A program made the translations under genes and the position numbers. The notes below the pieces were generated by a model. It ran no database searches and had not been told where the DNA came from. It saw nothing but the letters and a program-made list of their open reading frames with translations. A DNA stretch of 64,000 nt from Petasospora fabianii (Eukaryota > Ascomycota > Saccharomycetes > Phaffomycetales > Wickerhamomycetaceae), in the NCBI GenBank assembly GCA_022641835.1, contig CP048722.1:186001-250000 (forward strand), given 5' to 3'. Position 1 is the stretch's first letter. Every line of letters begins with the position of its first letter. Positions 47,635-58,019 of the stretch are shown piece by piece.

Positions 47635-49359
47635 ATGAACGCCCTCACGCGACTTCATAACAGGCTCCGAAACATCGTCCCGATGGACAAACGCAAGAAG
47701 TGGCCAATTTTCTTTCTCGTGCTCTTAGGTACCTCTGCTGACAATATCAATTTGACAGGTTCGATCACAACTTTTTTCTCAGTGTATGAGCACTTCCACG
47801 ACAGCTCCACCACCGTTTCATGGACCCTTTCCGCCTATGGTCTTACCCTTGGGTCTTTCATTCTTCTTGCTGGTAAAGTCACTGATATAGTTGGTGCCCA
47901 TAATGTTTATCTTTTCTCCTTGTCACTCATGGCGATCTTTGCCCTCATCACAGCTCTCATTGAAAACTCCATCATTGCCTTGATCGTGATCAGAGCGTTC
48001 CAAGGTATGGCTGCTGCCTTCTTGGTTCCATCTGCCTTTGCCGTTGCTGGAAGTTATTTCCAAGGTAAACAGTTCATGTATGCCTTGATTGCCCTCATGT
48101 TGTCAATGACTGGAACGTTTGGTATTGGTCTTGTCCTTGGTGGTGCCTTCTCCGTTACCAATATTGGTTACAAGGCCTTCTACTACTTCACTTTTGCCCA
48201 AAGTGCTATTTGTGCCATTTTGCTTTATCTCTTTATGATCCCAGTTGAGCGTACCGAAGAGCATAAGCAGATGAAAATGAAGTACTTGGATTACTATGGC
48301 TCGGCAATGTTTGTCATTGGTGCCCTCTTAATCATTTTGGGATTCACTGAAAGTGGTGATTCTTGGAAAAAGCCATCAGCTTATGTTCCAATCCCAGTTG
48401 GTGTTGTTATCTTGATTGCTGCTCTTTGGTTTGAATTGTACTACATTGAGAGATTTAAGAGCAGAGTCGATGCTAAACTTGCCCAGGATCTTGAGAGAGA
48501 TGAGACTACTGGTAAATTGAAAGAAGGCGACGAGACTGAAACAACAGTTCCACAGGAACGTCTTGATTGGAGATACCAACTCCAGGTTCTGTTCCCACGT
48601 GAGGCTTTGCAAATCACAAATTTCCTCCAGTTCATTATTGCCACACCATTCCTCTTCATGTCCCTCTTCGCCCTCATGGTGCTTGAGATTCAATATTGGC
48701 TCTATGTTGAAGAAAACTCTCAAGTCATTGCTGGAGTCAAGATGCTCACCATCAGCGTGGGTTTCTTCATTGGATGTGCCTTAACCCGTGAGGAAGTTGT
48801 TTACAAGATGGTTGGTCTCAAATGGGTCCTCCTCGGATCACAGTTGTCTGTTATCCCACTTCAAGTCTGGATCTCTAGACACCATTACAGTGACTCCAAG
48901 TCCTATTGGAAGTATGAGTTTGTGCCATTGTTGCTCCATGGCTGGATGTCCAGTACTTATAACACCCTCTACATCAATGCTGTGTTGAGAAACACGCCAG
49001 TGCATCTCCAAGGTGTCGTTTCCGGTTTGCTTCAGACTGTGGGTCAGGTTGCCAATTGTCTCGGTAATGCTGTTCTTGCTTCCATTGTTGGTGAGTTGGT
49101 TGTTGCTAACACTCCAGAACTCAAGCACAAGTACAATGAGAGATTCGACCACGTTTTCTACTTTATCTACGCTACCCAGATTGCTACCATCGTTGTGCTC
49201 TTGTTCCTGAAGAATGTCAAGAGCATTGGTGGTGACGAGACTGCTGTTGATGTTCCTGCTGTTGCAGCTCCTGTCCCTGAGACTGAAGTTGTTGGTGACA
49301 CTGATAGTGGTGCTAAATCTATCTCTGGGGCTTCTACTCCAGCTGAAGAGACAAAATGA
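47635..49359 (+). CDS. DHA2-family MFS transporter, array copy 1
   Basis: A 574-residue, 14-span major facilitator of the DHA2 drug:H+ antiporter family, closest in style to S. cerevisiae Amf1/Atr1 (annotated as low-affinity ammonium, boron or drug carriers). It starts with a basic cytosolic MDKRKKWPIFFLV. Motif A-like GKVTDIVGAHNVYLFSL follows TM2 and the antiporter motif C-like GLVLGGAFS lies in TM5. A central charged loop (VDAKLAQDLERDETTGKLKE) and an Ala/Pro/Thr-rich C-tail (about 535-574) frame the membrane body. It is one of three tandem paralogues with nearly identical proteins. Exact substrate unknown. Confidence 0.88.
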   Translation: MNALTRLHNRLRNIVPMDKRKKWPIFFLVLLGTSADNINLTGSITTFFSVYEHFHDSSTTVSWTLSAYGLTLGSFILLAGKVTDIVGAHNVYLFSLSLMAIFALITALIENSIIALIVIRAFQGMAAAFLVPSAFAVAGSYFQGKQFMYALIALMLSMTGTFGIGLVLGGAFSVTNIGYKAFYYFTFAQSAICAILLYLFMIPVERTEEHKQMKMKYLDYYGSAMFVIGALLIILGFTESGDSWKKPSAYVPIPVGVVILIAALWFELYYIERFKSRVDAKLAQDLERDETTGKLKEGDETETTVPQERLDWRYQLQVLFPREALQITNFLQFIIATPFLFMSLFALMVLEIQYWLYVEENSQVIAGVKMLTISVGFFIGCALTREEVVYKMVGLKWVLLGSQLSVIPLQVWISRHHYSDSKSYWKYEFVPLLLHGWMSSTYNTLYINAVLRNTPVHLQGVVSGLLQTVGQVANCLGNAVLASIVGELVVANTPELKHKYNERFDHVFYFIYATQIATIVVLLFLKNVKSIGGDETAVDVPAVAAPVPETEVVGDTDSGAKSISGASTPAEETK

Positions 49360-50726
49360 TGAACCCTTTGATGATCAAACATATATAATTAACATAACGA
49401 TTTTTTAAATGAAACAAGGGGCTTGCGTATTTGTAGAAGCTATCATAGATTGAACCCAACCATTTGACTGTTTCATCCATATAACAACCCTGTGGGTCTT
49501 TTTTTCATATGGGCCTCAGCCATCTGACAGTAATCAGTCAAAGCCATATAAAGAAGTTTCTGCTCCCTTTATATGGATATAACATCTTTTTGAGAATTTT
49601 CCTTGAAACATTGGACTTTCTTGAAATATTTTACAAACATTTAGATCTTAATAGACATAGTAGGGGACATGTTTAGCGGGAACAACCGATTCCTTTTTTG
49701 GTGGGGGGAAGGGTTTTGAGAAAAAGGCTCAGGAGTGTAGTGTAGTATATTAGTACAATGGATGCGACGCTCAAGCGCAACATGATAAGTCATGTGCTGA
49801 CAGCTTAAAAATCATAGGAAAACCATATTGGAGCGGTTCTGAAAATCATCATATGTAAGCTGAATGATATATATAAACTGATAAGTAACTCCGTTAATAT
49901 CCGTTATATACGAGCAATATATTCTAAATCAATATGTCAGCGCAATATATTCTAAATCAATATGTAAACGCAATATATATAGTGCAAGCACGTGACATGT
50001 CAGCCTTGCAGGACTAGTGCATCACCCCTTGGTGAGCGCACGACTTTTTATATATTTGGAAGACTCGCTATATTGTGTGGTTGACTTATCTGTCTTTTAG
50101 TTACTCAGTCATGTACATGGTGATGGGGGATTACCCACGTGAGTATGTCAAGCGAGTGCCACATTAAAGTTAAGTCCACCTTGAGCCCTAGAGGGCTGAC
50201 CAACATATGATGGCGTTTCTGTTTCACTTTTGTTTAAAGTAAGTCTTACAGCCGAGAGTCATAACTCCGCTCCGAAATGGAAGCCCGACGAATTGGCTCT
50301 AAACGTCTTTTGAGACAGATTAACGAATAAAACCACATAATGTACAGCTTACAGTTAACTACTTTTTCGTCATGAGACAGATATTTAGATGAGTAGATGA
50401 TTGCTTATGGAGCAATACAATAACTAGACAAGAAAGACGACAGGTGAATTAAACTAATCATTAAAGATCAAAGAAAGGCCAATATCAAACACGGCATTAG
50501 CGGAGACGCTACCGTTATCTCCCCGGCCCTTCCCTTTTAGTCTCAGGGCCGAGTTTATGCAGCGGAGTTAATGGAGGTTGGCGGAGATGTCAACTTGGTC
50601 CAAGTTCAACCATTAAGAAGGCAATATCAATGTTGAATAGCTTATAAGGACCTTGAATCTTCCCGTTTGATGAAGCATGTTCATAATGATATCTTATTTC
50701 ACAGACAACCCATAGCAGCCTACACA
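49360..50726. other. Intergenic region between DHA2 copies 1 and 2
   Basis: No gene. The 3' flank and promoter both recur after copy 2, including the stretch 49445-49690 (AACCATTTGACTGTTTCATC, AAGTTTCTGCTCCCTTTATA, GGGGACATGTTTAGCGGGAA). The near-identical block 49811-50182 is listed separately. Confidence 0.65.
49811..50182. repeat. Near-identical DHA2 promoter block (copy 2)
   Basis: About 370 bp that match 53208-53581 with only a few differences, while flanking sequence is clearly more diverged. It includes two 28-bp tandem units (49915-49942 and 49943-49970, CAATATATTCTAAATCAATA core), a CACGTGAC box and the GTTAAGTCCACCTTGAGC boundary. Confidence 0.85.
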
Positions 50727-52442
50727 ATGAACCCGCTCATGCGACTTCATAACTGGCTCAGAAACATTGTCCCGATGGACAAACGCAAGAAGTGGCCAAT
50801 TTTCTTTCTCGTGCTCTTAGGTACCTCTGCTGACAATATCAATTTGACAGGTTCGATCACAACTTTTTTCTCAGTGTATGAGCACTTCCACGACAGCTCC
50901 ACCACCGTTTCATGGACCCTTTCCGCATATGGTCTTACCCTTGGGTCTTTCATTCTTCTTGCTGGTAAAGTCACTGATATAGTTGGTGCTCATAATGTTT
51001 ATCTTTTCTCCTTATCACTCATGTCCCTCTTTGCACTTATCACTGCTCTCATTGAAAACTCCATCATTGCATTGATCGTCATCAGAGCTTTCCAGGGTAT
51101 GGCTGCTGCATTCTTGGTTCCATCTGCTTTCGCCGTTGCAGGAAGTTATTTCCAAGGTAAGCAGTTCATGTATGCCTTGATTGCCCTCATGTTGACATTG
51201 ACTGGTACTTTTGGTCTTGGTCTTGTTCTTGGTGGTGCCTTCTCCGTTACTAATATCGGTTACAAGGGTTTCTACTACTTCACTTTTGCCCAAAGTGCCA
51301 TGTGTGCCATTTTGCTTTATCTCTTTATGATCCCAGTTGAACGTACCGAGGAGCATAAACAGATGAAACTCAAGTATTTGGATTACTATGGTTCTGCATT
51401 GTTTGTCATTGGTGCCCTATTGATCATTTTGGGATTCACTGAAAGTGGTGATTCTTGGAAAAAACCATCAGCTTATGTTCCAATCCCAGTTGGTGTTGTT
51501 ATCTTGATTGCTGCTCTTTGGTTTGAATTGTACTACATTGAGAGATTTAAGAGCAGAGTTGATGCAAAACTTGCCCAGGATCTTGAGAGAGATGAGACTA
51601 CTGGTGAGTTGAAAGAAGGCGACGAGACTCAAACAACAGTGCCACAGGAACGTCTTGATTGGAGATACCAACTCCAAGTTCTCTTCCCACGTGAAGCGTT
51701 ACAAATTCCAAACTTCCTCCAATTCATCATCGCCACACCATTCTTCTTCATGTCCTTATTCACCATCATGGTGCTTGAGATTCAATATTGGCTCTATGTT
51801 GAGGAAGACTCTCAAGTCATTGCTGGTGTTAAGATGCTCACCATCACCGTGGGTTTCTTCTTCGGATGTGCCGTGACCCGTGAGGAAATTGTTTACGAGG
51901 TAGTTGGTCTCAAATGGGTCCTTCTGGGATCACAGTTGGCTGCTATTCCAATCCAAGTCTGGATATCTAGACACCATTACAATGACTCCAAGTCCTACTG
52001 GAAATATGAATTTGTACCATTGTTACTCCATGGGTGGATGTCCAGTACTTATTTCGTCCTCTACATCAATGCCGTGTTGAGAAACACTCCAGTACATCTC
52101 CAAGGTGTCGTTTCCGGTTTGCTTCAAACTGTCGGTCAGGTTGCCATGTGTCTTGGTAATGCAGTTCTTGCATCCATTGTTGGTGATCTGATTGTTGCCA
52201 ACACCCAAGAGCTCAAACACACGTACAATGAGAGATTCGATCACGTATTCTACTTTGTATACGGTGCCCAGGTTGCTGCCATCATTGTGCTCTCGTTCCT
52301 CAAGAATGTCAAGAGCATTGGTGGTGAAGAGACTGCTGCTGCTGTTGCTGTTGCAGCTCCTGAGACCGAAGCTGTTGGTGGGACGGATAGCGGTGCTGAA
52401 TCTATCTCTGGGGCTTCCACTCCAGTTGAACAGGCAAAGTGA
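50727..52442 (+). CDS. DHA2-family MFS transporter, array copy 2
   Basis: A 571-residue 14-span DHA2 carrier, the most divergent of the three in the second half (ITREEIVYEV, LIVANTQELKHTYNER, C-tail with AAAVAVAAPETEAVGG), yet its first 270 bp of coding sequence are almost base-identical to copy 1. The ATG at 50727 corresponds to the start of the other two copies. An in-frame ATG at 50670 exists, but the aligned position in copy 1 is out of frame, so the shorter form is preferred. It probably has the same or a related substrate to copies 1 and 3. Confidence 0.88.
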   Translation: MNPLMRLHNWLRNIVPMDKRKKWPIFFLVLLGTSADNINLTGSITTFFSVYEHFHDSSTTVSWTLSAYGLTLGSFILLAGKVTDIVGAHNVYLFSLSLMSLFALITALIENSIIALIVIRAFQGMAAAFLVPSAFAVAGSYFQGKQFMYALIALMLTLTGTFGLGLVLGGAFSVTNIGYKGFYYFTFAQSAMCAILLYLFMIPVERTEEHKQMKLKYLDYYGSALFVIGALLIILGFTESGDSWKKPSAYVPIPVGVVILIAALWFELYYIERFKSRVDAKLAQDLERDETTGELKEGDETQTTVPQERLDWRYQLQVLFPREALQIPNFLQFIIATPFFFMSLFTIMVLEIQYWLYVEEDSQVIAGVKMLTITVGFFFGCAVTREEIVYEVVGLKWVLLGSQLAAIPIQVWISRHHYNDSKSYWKYEFVPLLLHGWMSSTYFVLYINAVLRNTPVHLQGVVSGLLQTVGQVAMCLGNAVLASIVGDLIVANTQELKHTYNERFDHVFYFVYGAQVAAIIVLSFLKNVKSIGGEETAAAVAVAAPETEAVGGTDSGAESISGASTPVEQAK

Positions 52443-54254
52443 TGAAGGGTCTTACCACTTGTCTCATGATCAAGGATATACAATCGACAAAACTCTTTTC
52501 TAAATGGAATTAGGGGCTGGCGTATTTATAGAAGATATCATAGATTGAACTTTTTTACAGGGTCCATGTCTATCAATGCTCGACAAGGTCTGTCCAAGAC
52601 GTTTGTGTATGATGTAGTGGTAGATGAGGAAGAAGAACAAGATGAAGAGGAAGATGAAGATGAAGACAATGACAAGGAGGTGATGGTAGACGTGATAGTA
52701 CAGCCACCGATGTTTTCTTATGCTTGCAAGTCAGTATCAACGGTGTATGAGTCAAGTAGAGCATCTTAAGGTATCAGTTGGCTTAGTAGAAAGAATACTA
52801 CAAGAGGCACAAAACAAGTACTTCCAAAGAGTCCACCCACTAAGTTACCAATTTATCCATATATAGCATCCCTCCTCATATATGACATAACCATTATTTG
52901 CAAAATCCAACCATTTGACTGTTTCATCCATATAATAACCCAATGGGCTGTTCTTATTTTCATATGGTGTTCAGCTATATAACAGTAATCAGCCAAAACC
53001 ATATATAGAAGTTTCTGCTCCCTTTATATATGCATATAACATTTATTGAGAATTTTTCTAGAAAGATTGAACTATCTTGAAATATTTTACAAATGAATAG
53101 ATGTGAATAGATAAAGTAGGGGACATGTTTAGCGGGAACAATAGAGTATACTACTAACTAATAAATGCGTTAATGGATGCGGCGCTCAAGAGTCATGTAG
53201 TGACAAAATCATAGGAAACCATATTGGAGCGGTTCTGAAAATGATCATATGTAAGCTGAATGATATATATAAACTGATAAGTAACTCCGTTAATATCCGT
53301 TATATACGAGCAATATATTCTAAATCAATATGTCAGCGCAATATATTCTAAATCAATATGTAAACGCAATATATATAGTGCAAGCACGTGACATGTCAGC
53401 CTTGCAGGACTAGTGCATCACCCCTTGGTGAGCGCACGACTTTTTATATATTTGGAAGACTCGCTATATTGTGTGGTTGACTTATCTGTCTTTTAGTTAC
53501 TCAGCCATGTACATGGTGATGGGGGATTACCCACGTGAGTATGTCAAGCGAGTGCCACATTAAAGTTAAGTCCACCTTGAGCAAACCTAGCGGTCTGACA
53601 AATATACGGTGGCGGTTCTATTTTGACTTTTGTTTGAGTAAAAGTTATTTACAGCCGAGAGTCATAACTCCGCTCAGAACTGTATCTGGACGAGCTCTAG
53701 GTAGGGCACAGAATTTGTAATCGCCTTGCGAGGCACACACATCAACAAATAAAATCGAGCAAAATACAGGAGGGTATGCACTGTCCACAGCTCACAGTAA
53801 GTGATCTTTTTTTTTTTTTTTATGGGACCATAGACTTCGTGACAGGATACAGATTCTTTGCTATTCTCCGATGTTCTATGTCCGAGACAAATATTCATAT
53901 CCGTAGATACTCTTTGCCTATAGTACCCACCAATTACTAAACAAGAAGACAGCCAAGACCATAAAACCAGTTATTAAAGATCAAAAGAGAAGTACATGGG
54001 AACCCTATCAAACACGGGATTAGCGGAAACGCCACCGTTATCTCCCCAGCATGCGCTTTTTGTCAAAGGGCCCCAATTTATGCAGCGGAGTTAATGGAGG
54101 TTGGCGGAGATGCCCACCTTTGTCCGAACAACTATTACAAAGACATTGAACAGGTTATAAAGACCTTTGGATCCCTCCAGTTTGATGCAGCTGAAGTGTC
54201 ACAATGGTAGCCTATCACACAGACAACTCATACAACTCATAGGCATACCACACA
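52443..54254. other. Intergenic region between DHA2 copies 2 and 3
   Basis: No credible gene. A 74-codon acidic frame at 52545-52769 is low-complexity Glu/Asp from GAA/GAT runs and is not supported. From about 52880 the sequence repeats the copy 1-2 intergenic region. Poly-T (about 53808-53821) and a GC-rich segment (54040-54110, ATGCAGCGGAGTTAATGGAG shared with 50550-50585) precede copy 3. Confidence 0.6.
53208..53581. repeat. Near-identical DHA2 promoter block (copy 3)
   Basis: Partner of 49811-50182. Identity stops sharply at CACCTTGAGC, after which the two promoters differ. Confidence 0.85.
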
Positions 54255-55979
54255 ATGAATGCCCTCACGCGACTTCATAACCGGCTCAGAAACATCGTCC
54301 CGATGGACAAACGCAAGAAGTGGCCAATTTTCTTTCTCGTGCTCTTAGGTACCTCTGCTGACAATATCAATTTGACAGGTTCCATCACAACTTTCTTTTC
54401 GGTGTATGAACACTTTCATGATAGCTCTACCACCGTTTCATGGACCCTTTCCGCCTATGGTCTCACCCTTGGATCTTTCATTCTTCTGGCTGGTAAAGTC
54501 ACAGATATAGTTGGTGCCCATAATGTTTATCTTTTCTCCTTATCACTCATGGCTCTCTTTGCCCTCATCACAGCTCTCATTGAAAACTCCATCATTGCAT
54601 TGATTGTGATCAGAGCTTTCCAGGGTATGGCTGCTGCATTCTTGGTTCCATCAGCCTTTGCCGTTGCTGGAAGTTATTTCCAGGGTAAAGAATTCATGTA
54701 TGCATTGATTGCCCTTATGTTAACATTGACTGGTACTTTTGGTCTTGGTCTTGTTCTTGGTGGTGCCTTCTCTGTTACCAATATCGGCTATAAGGGTTTC
54801 TACTACTTCACTTTTGCCCAAAGTGCCATTTGTGCTGTTTTACTCTATCTCTTCATGATCCCAGTTGAGCGTACTGAGGAGCATAAACAAATGAAGATCA
54901 AGTACTTGGATTACTATGGTTCGTCAATGTTTGTCATTGGTGCTCTCTTAATCATCTTGGGATTCACTGAGAGTGGAGATTCTTGGAAGAAGCCTTCGGC
55001 TTATGTTCCAATCCCAGTTGGTGTTGTTATCTTGATTGCTGCTCTTTGGTTTGAATTGTACTACATTGAGAGATTTAAGAGCAGAGTCGATGCCAAACTT
55101 GCCCAGGATCTTGAGAGAGATGAGACTACTGGTAAATTGAAAGAAGGCGACGAGACTGAAACAACAGTTCCACAGGAACGTCTTGATTGGAGATACCAAC
55201 TCCAAGTTCTTTTCCCACGTGAAGCGTTACAAATTCCAAACTTCCTTCAATTCATCATCGCCACACCATTCCTCTTCATGTCTTTCTTCACCCTCATGGT
55301 GCTTGAGGTTCAATATTGGCTCTATATCGAGCAAGACTCTCAAGTCATTGCTGGTGTCAAGATGCTCACCATCAGTGTGGGTTTCTTTATTGGATGTGCC
55401 ATAACCCGTGAAGAGATTGTTTACAAGATGGTTGGTCTCAAATGGGTTCTCCTTGGTTCACAGTTAGCTGCTATTCCACTTCAAGTGTGGATCTCTAGAC
55501 ACCATTACAATGTCTCCAAGTCATATTGGAAGTATGAATTTGTACCATTGTTACTCCATGGTTGGATGTCCAGTACTTATTTCTCTCTTTACATCAATGC
55601 TGTTTTGAGAAACACTCCGGTGCATCTTCAAGGTGTTGTTTCAGGTTTGCTTCAAACAGTCGGTCAAGTTGCTGTTTGTCTTGGTAATGCAGTTCTTGCC
55701 TCCATCGTTGGTGAGTTGGTTGTTGCTAACACTCCAGAACTCAAGCACAAGTACAATGAGAGATTCGATCATGTATTCTACTTTGTCTATGCTACCCAGA
55801 TTGCTGCTATCGTTGTGCTCTTGTTCCTCAAGAATGTCAAGAGCATTGGTGGTGATGAAGCTGCTGCTGATGTTCCTGCTGTTGCAGCTCCTGTTCCTGA
55901 GACTGAAGTTGCTGGTGACACTGATAGCGGTGCTAAATCTATCTCTGGAGCTTCTACTCCAGCTGAAGAGACAAAGTGA
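54255..55979 (+). CDS. DHA2-family MFS transporter, array copy 3
   Basis: A 574-residue 14-span DHA2 carrier. The protein N-terminus is identical to copy 1 over more than 90 residues, but its DNA there has more silent changes than copy 2 shows against copy 1. The middle (MLTLTGTFGLGLVLGGA, ITREEIVYKM) follows copy 2 and the C-tail (PVPETEV, DTDSGAKSISGASTPAEETK) follows copy 1. The mosaic similarity indicates conversion between copies. It is complete, with no sign of decay. Confidence 0.88.
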   Translation: MNALTRLHNRLRNIVPMDKRKKWPIFFLVLLGTSADNINLTGSITTFFSVYEHFHDSSTTVSWTLSAYGLTLGSFILLAGKVTDIVGAHNVYLFSLSLMALFALITALIENSIIALIVIRAFQGMAAAFLVPSAFAVAGSYFQGKEFMYALIALMLTLTGTFGLGLVLGGAFSVTNIGYKGFYYFTFAQSAICAVLLYLFMIPVERTEEHKQMKIKYLDYYGSSMFVIGALLIILGFTESGDSWKKPSAYVPIPVGVVILIAALWFELYYIERFKSRVDAKLAQDLERDETTGKLKEGDETETTVPQERLDWRYQLQVLFPREALQIPNFLQFIIATPFLFMSFFTLMVLEVQYWLYIEQDSQVIAGVKMLTISVGFFIGCAITREEIVYKMVGLKWVLLGSQLAAIPLQVWISRHHYNVSKSYWKYEFVPLLLHGWMSSTYFSLYINAVLRNTPVHLQGVVSGLLQTVGQVAVCLGNAVLASIVGELVVANTPELKHKYNERFDHVFYFVYATQIAAIVVLLFLKNVKSIGGDEAAADVPAVAAPVPETEVAGDTDSGAKSISGASTPAEETK

Positions 55980-57071
55980 TGAAACCCTTTGATGATCAAA
56001 CATATTTAATTAACATAATGGTTTTCTAATTGAAGCAGCTGTGTAGGTGTGAAAGAGTTCGAAGAGTCTAAGGTTATATGTGTACTACTGAAGATAGATG
56101 ATCTTTGAGGTGATGGCAATGTGATAGTTCAGATAAACAGAGGACAGGATGGATGTAGGGAGAACCCATTAAGAGACTAATATCTCGAGATATGTCTGTA
56201 GTAACTCTTTGGAGACTAAGGTAAAGGTCATATGCTTGAGTGTGGGGATGAAACCCAATAGCCATAACTAAGAGAAGTTCAGTGGAGCCGTACATAAAAA
56301 TGGAAAGAATAGTATCTCTTAACTAACTAGTAATCCTGCATAGCTTCCAATTCGTTCTATTTCTCGGTGAATATCAAAAGAGGAAGTGTTTGTTGAGGTC
56401 ATTAAGCTTCATTGAACGCATGGCGTCTATGTTGCAGACTACAGGTACATTCCGAGGGAGTACGTTAGGAAAAGAGCAATGTAGTTTATGCTTTGCTTGG
56501 GACTAAGTGTTCTATGACATTAAGTTAAGCTTAATATTCAGATTTTGAGGTACAAAGTTGTGTATATGAGTTGGTTGAGTAGTGCTATACTATGGACTAC
56601 TTGTTGATCTCTATAAGTCCTTAGAGCAGGTTACATACAAAGAAGAACAAGTAACAACAGGAGCATAAACGGTGAACTGGCACTCTTAGATACGTTATAT
56701 ACGAACGAACGATCGAGTAATAACTCTAGGATATGGAAAAATCGGAGAAATCTGTAGCCAAGTGCAAGAGCAATAAGGTTGGAGTTAACCCGTGAAGCTC
56801 GAGGAAGAGTCTCGGGTCGCAAGAAGATGGAGTACAATGAATGCTTACTCTATAGATTGCTATTTATGATTATGTGATAGTATCAACTTATCCTATTACT
56901 TAATAAGTGAAAGACCACAAAGGGTAAGGGGAACCGGATTTATTCCAGAGTACCGGTAAGTAATCGTGCACCAACCGACATAACGTCTCGAAGTATAAGT
57001 ACCACCATTTTTGCCCCGCAACCTTGTCTTCTTACTTACTACTCAGCTTATACACGCAACAGACAAACAAT
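55980..57071. other. Intergenic region DHA2 copy 3 - aldo-keto reductase
   Basis: About 1.1 kb of AT-rich DNA with no repeat shared with the array and no credible gene; short frames near 56074-56295 and 56631-56837 are unsupported. I see no TATA box of note before the reductase. Confidence 0.5.
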
Positions 57072-57998
57072 ATGATCAATAAGACTACTTTCAAACTTAA
57101 CACTGGCGCTGAGATTCCTCAATTGGGTCTTGGAACATGGCAATCATCCACTTCTCAGGCATACGATGCCGTTTTGGCAGCTTTGAAAGCTGGTTATCGT
57201 CACATTGACACTGCAGCCATTTATAAGAATGAAGTTGAAGTTGGTCGTGCTATTAGAGACTCTGGTATTCCTCGCGAGGAGCTCTTCATCACTACTAAGC
57301 TCTTTGGTGTTCAGTATCGTGAACCAGATGTTGGACTTACTGACTCTTTAGAGAGATTGGGATTAGATTATGTTGATTTGTATCTTATGCATTGGCCTGT
57401 TCCACTCAAGCCTAAACCTGGTTCAACCAAGATGGACAGATTGCAAGTGTTGTTCAATGATGATGGTACAAGACAATTGGATATCGATGATTGGGACTTT
57501 ATCAAGACCTATGCTCTGATGCAGGATCTCGTCAAGAGTGGTAAGACCAAGGCCATTGGTGTCTCTAACTTCTCCATCAATAACCTCAAGCAATTGTTGG
57601 ATGCTGAGACTACTACCATAACACCTGCTGCCAACCAATGTGAATGTCATCCATTGTTGCCACAGACTGAGTTGATTGAATTCTGTAAGTCTAAGGGTAT
57701 CTTGTTTGAAGCTTACTCTCCATTGGGAAGCACAGACTCTCCATTGTTTACCAACACTACTCTCAAGTCCATTGCTGACAAGTATGGTGTTAGTATCCCA
57801 CAGATCTTGATCAATTGGGCTTTCAAGAGGGGTTATGTTGTTCTGCCAAAGAGTACTAATCCAGATAGAATTGTTAAGAATGGTGAGGTTTTGGATTGGT
57901 CTGATGAGGACTTTAACAAGGTGACTGATTTGGTCAAGGTTGAAGGTGAACAAAGAATGATTAAACCAAACTGGGAACCTTTCCCAATCTTTGAGTAA
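57072..57998 (+). CDS. Aldo-keto reductase (AKR3-type, Gcy1/Ypr1-like)
   Basis: A 308-residue NADPH-dependent aldo-keto reductase, (beta/alpha)8 fold. The catalytic tetrad is visible: Asp46 and Tyr51 in HIDTAAIYKNE, Lys76 in TTKLF and His107 in LMHWP. The cofactor-binding end shows VVLPKSTNPDRIVKN. The nearest yeast relatives are Gcy1, Ypr1 and related reductases of aldehydes and keto compounds; the substrate is not predictable. The first ATG is at 57072; 16 in-frame codons upstream have no ATG. A related reductase lies at 62234 on the other strand. It converges on the zinc-knuckle gene (22 bp between stops). Confidence 0.9.
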   Translation: MINKTTFKLNTGAEIPQLGLGTWQSSTSQAYDAVLAALKAGYRHIDTAAIYKNEVEVGRAIRDSGIPREELFITTKLFGVQYREPDVGLTDSLERLGLDYVDLYLMHWPVPLKPKPGSTKMDRLQVLFNDDGTRQLDIDDWDFIKTYALMQDLVKSGKTKAIGVSNFSINNLKQLLDAETTTITPAANQCECHPLLPQTELIEFCKSKGILFEAYSPLGSTDSPLFTNTTLKSIADKYGVSIPQILINWAFKRGYVVLPKSTNPDRIVKNGEVLDWSDEDFNKVTDLVKVEGEQRMIKPNWEPFPIFE

Positions 57999-58019
57999 TC
58001 CTGTTTAAAAGATAGACAT

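Noticed and set aside
50670-50726. Upstream in-frame ATG of DHA2 copy 2
   Set aside because: The aligned upstream sequence of copy 1 is out of frame, so the conserved start at 50727 is preferred.
52545-52769. 74-codon acidic frame between DHA2 copies 2 and 3
   Set aside because: Glu/Asp run from simple GAA/GAT repeats; no counterpart between copies 1 and 2.
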